Assembly (NCBI GenBank): GCA_031367105.1
Contig: JANLPG010000140.1
Coordinates: 1-32,000 of the forward strand
Source of the DNA: Palsa-1233 sp031367105
Lineage (GTDB): Bacteria; Gemmatimonadota; Gemmatimonadetes; Gemmatimonadales; GWC2-71-9
Direction of reading: 5' to 3'
DNA length: 32,000 bases
The notes beneath the pieces are model-generated. The model did no database searches. It worked only from the letters and a program-made list of their open reading frames with translations, and was not told where the DNA came from. How positions within the stretch are numbered: position 1 is the stretch's first letter; the number at the start of each line of letters is the position of its first letter. The translations under genes and the position numbers were made by a program. Shown in pieces: positions 30,385 through 32,000 of the stretch.

Positions 30385-30969
30385 TTGAACGACTTCTACA
30401 GGAGACGGCGCCTGCGCTCGTCCCATCCGACTCAACTCGCGGCCGCCAAGGCCATCCTCGACGCTCGCGAGGCGATGGTTGCCGAGTGGGCTGATTGGCT
30501 CGACGACCGTGCCGGATCGACCAGCATTCCCCGGCAGAGTGTAGCACGTCAGTTTCGCCTGATCATCGAAACGCTGGTCGAAATGCTAGGGCCGCTGCGC
30601 CGAGAAGCCAAGCCGGTCTGGCAGCTCGCGATGGAACACTACGGCCGGACCGCTGCCTCACGCGGGCTGGCAGCGGGCGAAGTGGTCGAGGAGCTGCAGC
30701 AGCTCCGCGTCCTCCTGATCAAGTATATCGGCCCGTTCGTCGCCGCGATGCGTCCGCGTCGCGCCGTCGCCGTCTTCCTCCGGCTCAATGCCATCATCGA
30801 CCGGGGCATCGTGTTCGCCGTCGTCGGCTATACCGACGCACTCGTCGCGTCGCTGATGATGACCGACGAGCAGAATTCGCAACCCCTGACCGTGGCAACC
30901 GCCGCCGACATCGGCCGCCAGCTCGACGCCTTCGAGTCGGAGCTGGGCCATATCACCGCGCGCCACTGA
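30385..30969 (+). CDS. RsbRD N-terminal-like sensor domain protein
   Basis: A 194-residue all-helical protein resembling the RsbRD_N sensor domain of stressosome-type RsbT co-antagonists. The typical core is YGRTAASRGLAAGEVVEELQ followed by QLRVLLIKYI. It lacks the STAS domain that RsbR proteins carry, so it may be a free-standing sensor or adapter. The start is uncertain. TTG at 30385 is used because the next in-frame ATG (30475) would cut into the domain, but no Shine-Dalgarno precedes it. It is divergent from ldcA with only 17 bases between start codons. The glycosyltransferase begins 3 bases after its stop. Confidence 0.7.
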   Translation: MNDFYRRRRLRSSHPTQLAAAKAILDAREAMVAEWADWLDDRAGSTSIPRQSVARQFRLIIETLVEMLGPLRREAKPVWQLAMEHYGRTAASRGLAAGEVVEELQQLRVLLIKYIGPFVAAMRPRRAVAVFLRLNAIIDRGIVFAVVGYTDALVASLMMTDEQNSQPLTVATAADIGRQLDAFESELGHITARH

Positions 30970-30972
30970 GCC

Positions 30973-32000
30973 GTGAGCGGCATCGGCCCGGCCCTCCCAG
31001 GACTACTCTGGGCACTCCCCTTTGCTGGGATCCGGGGCATCGCCAGACGGAAGCCCGACGTCGCCGCCGCCCCGACCGCGCAAGGCATCTCGCTCTCGAT
31101 CATCATCCCGGCACGCAATGAGTCGGCGACGATCGAGACCGTTGTAACCTCGATCCTCAATTCCAGTTATGACCCTTTCGAGCTGATCGTCGTGGACGAT
31201 CGCTCAACCGACGACACGGCGGAGCGGGTTGCCGCGCTGGCGTCGCACGACGGCCGGCTGCGGCTCCTGCACGGAGAGGAGCTCCCAGCGGGGTGGCTTG
31301 GCAAGCCGTGGGCCTGCCATCAGGGTGTCCGAGCAGCGCGGGGCGAGTTGCTGCTGTTCACCGACGCCGATACCCGTCATAGCGCCGACCTGCTCGCTCA
31401 CGCCGTCGGTGCCCTGCTGCGCGACGAAGCGGAGTTGCTCACGCTGACCTCGCGGCAGCGCTGCCTCACCTTCTGGGAACGGATCGTGATGCCGCAGATC
31501 TGGATCATCCTGGCACTGCGGTACTCGCCGCCACGCGTGAATCGCGCCACTCGCGTCGACCAGCTCGTCGCCAACGGACAGTTCATCCTGGTTCGCCGCG
31601 AAAGCTACGATGCCGTCGGTGGCCACGGCGCGGTGCAGGGCGAGGTCGTCGAAGATCTGGCGCTCGCACAGCGCTTCTTCCGTGGTGGGAAGCGGGTACG
31701 GATGTTGTTCGGCGAGTCGCTGCTCGAGACGCGGATGTACCGCTCCCTCGGCGAACTGGTCGAGGGGTGGTCGAAGAACCTCTATCTCGGCGCCCGACTG
31801 TCGGTGCCAGACCGCCCGCTCCTGCAAGCGATGGCACCCTTTTCCCTGATGCTCTCGTTCCTCTTCTGGTTGCTGCCCTTCGGACTGCTTGCTGCCGGGA
31901 TCGCGACGCCGGCAGCGCTCACCGCGATCGGCATCTCACTCATCTTCTGGGCGTTGATTTCCGTCGGAATGCAGATCCCGATTGGACACGCGCTGGCCTA
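30973..32000 (+). CDS. Family 2 glycosyltransferase (CrtQ/CruC-like), cut by window edge
   Basis: The frame from GTG at 30973 stays open to the window end (342 codons). The GT-A fold is clear: LSIIIPARNES opens the nucleotide-binding domain, LIVVDDRSTDDT holds the first Asp pair, LLLFTDADTRH is the DxD-like metal motif, and GEVVEDLALAQRF is the acceptor-side ED motif. LPAGWLGKPWACHQGVRAA is characteristic of the subgroup that includes carotenoid glycosyltransferases (CrtQ, CruC) and hopanoid-associated HpnB. Two or more TM helices follow from about residue 288 (SLMLSFLFWLLPFGLLAAGI). It is probably co-transcribed with the RsbRD-like gene. The acceptor is unknown. Confidence 0.85.
   Translation, partial: MSGIGPALPGLLWALPFAGIRGIARRKPDVAAAPTAQGISLSIIIPARNESATIETVVTSILNSSYDPFELIVVDDRSTDDTAERVAALASHDGRLRLLHGEELPAGWLGKPWACHQGVRAARGELLLFTDADTRHSADLLAHAVGALLRDEAELLTLTSRQRCLTFWERIVMPQIWIILALRYSPPRVNRATRVDQLVANGQFILVRRESYDAVGGHGAVQGEVVEDLALAQRFFRGGKRVRMLFGESLLETRMYRSLGELVEGWSKNLYLGARLSVPDRPLLQAMAPFSLMLSFLFWLLPFGLLAAGIATPAALTAIGISLIFWALISVGMQIPIGHALA

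Noticed and set aside
1..32000. CRISPR arrays, insertion sequences, rRNA genes or prophage
   Set aside because: No regularly spaced repeats, transposase ORFs, rRNA segments or phage structural genes were seen in either strand.

Overview
The window comes from a GC-rich, Gram-negative-type chromosome. The best guess is Gemmatimonadota or a close soil relative. This rests on a large Ser/Thr kinase with a TolB-like module and a TPR-like tail, an Mla lipid-transport operon, an FtsX/LolD-type ABC operon, an RsbRD-like stress sensor and dense head-to-tail genes with 1-4 base overlaps. The taxonomic call is inference; no rRNA is present.

Left edge (1-3300): an integron-type tyrosine recombinase (intI, minus strand) follows a tRNA-Gln gene with its own terminator. 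Downstream of intI, on the same strand, is the first part of a HigB/RelE-type toxin gene with a perfect TATAAT box, cut by the window edge. This resembles a reverse-orientation integron whose first cassette is a toxin-antitoxin module, but no attC site could be confirmed. A tandem HD-GYP protein and a tRNA-Ala gene with clear promoter and terminator complete the region.

3392-9568: a class II photolyase (+); a coupled folE-rnz pair (-); an mlaE-mlaF-mlaD operon (-) closed by a hairpin; and a short MutY (+) sharing a 51 bp divergent promoter region with mlaE.

9505-17910: a tightly overlapping six-gene minus-strand operon (NAD synthase, acyl-CoA thioesterase, patatin, DUF2203 protein, small membrane protein, Tat-exported class V aminotransferase-like protein). 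A DUF442-like phosphatase is divergent from it. Then come a secreted DUF4384-like protein with an aromatic and proline-rich tail, an NTF2-like protein and a DinB-like protein.

17907-28495: a long minus-strand series. It runs from a Nudix hydrolase to an MntR-type regulator (palindromic operator on its start codon), MntH, a translationally coupled outer-membrane beta-barrel, an ABC export system, and the Ser/Thr kinase. The ABC system is the most unusual part. One permease gene lacks the first half of the usual MacB/FtsX architecture and starts with a signal peptide. The last gene has that missing first half (TM1 plus the start of the periplasmic domain) fused to an AttH/CrtC-type lipocalin. 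This looks like a permease split across two genes, with a lipocalin grafted on.

28536-32000: an alpha/beta hydrolase, an S66 LD-carboxypeptidase, and a divergent RsbRD-like sensor followed by a family 2 glycosyltransferase that runs off the right edge. Several lead genes have a -10-like box only 5-8 bases before the start codon, suggesting leaderless mRNAs.
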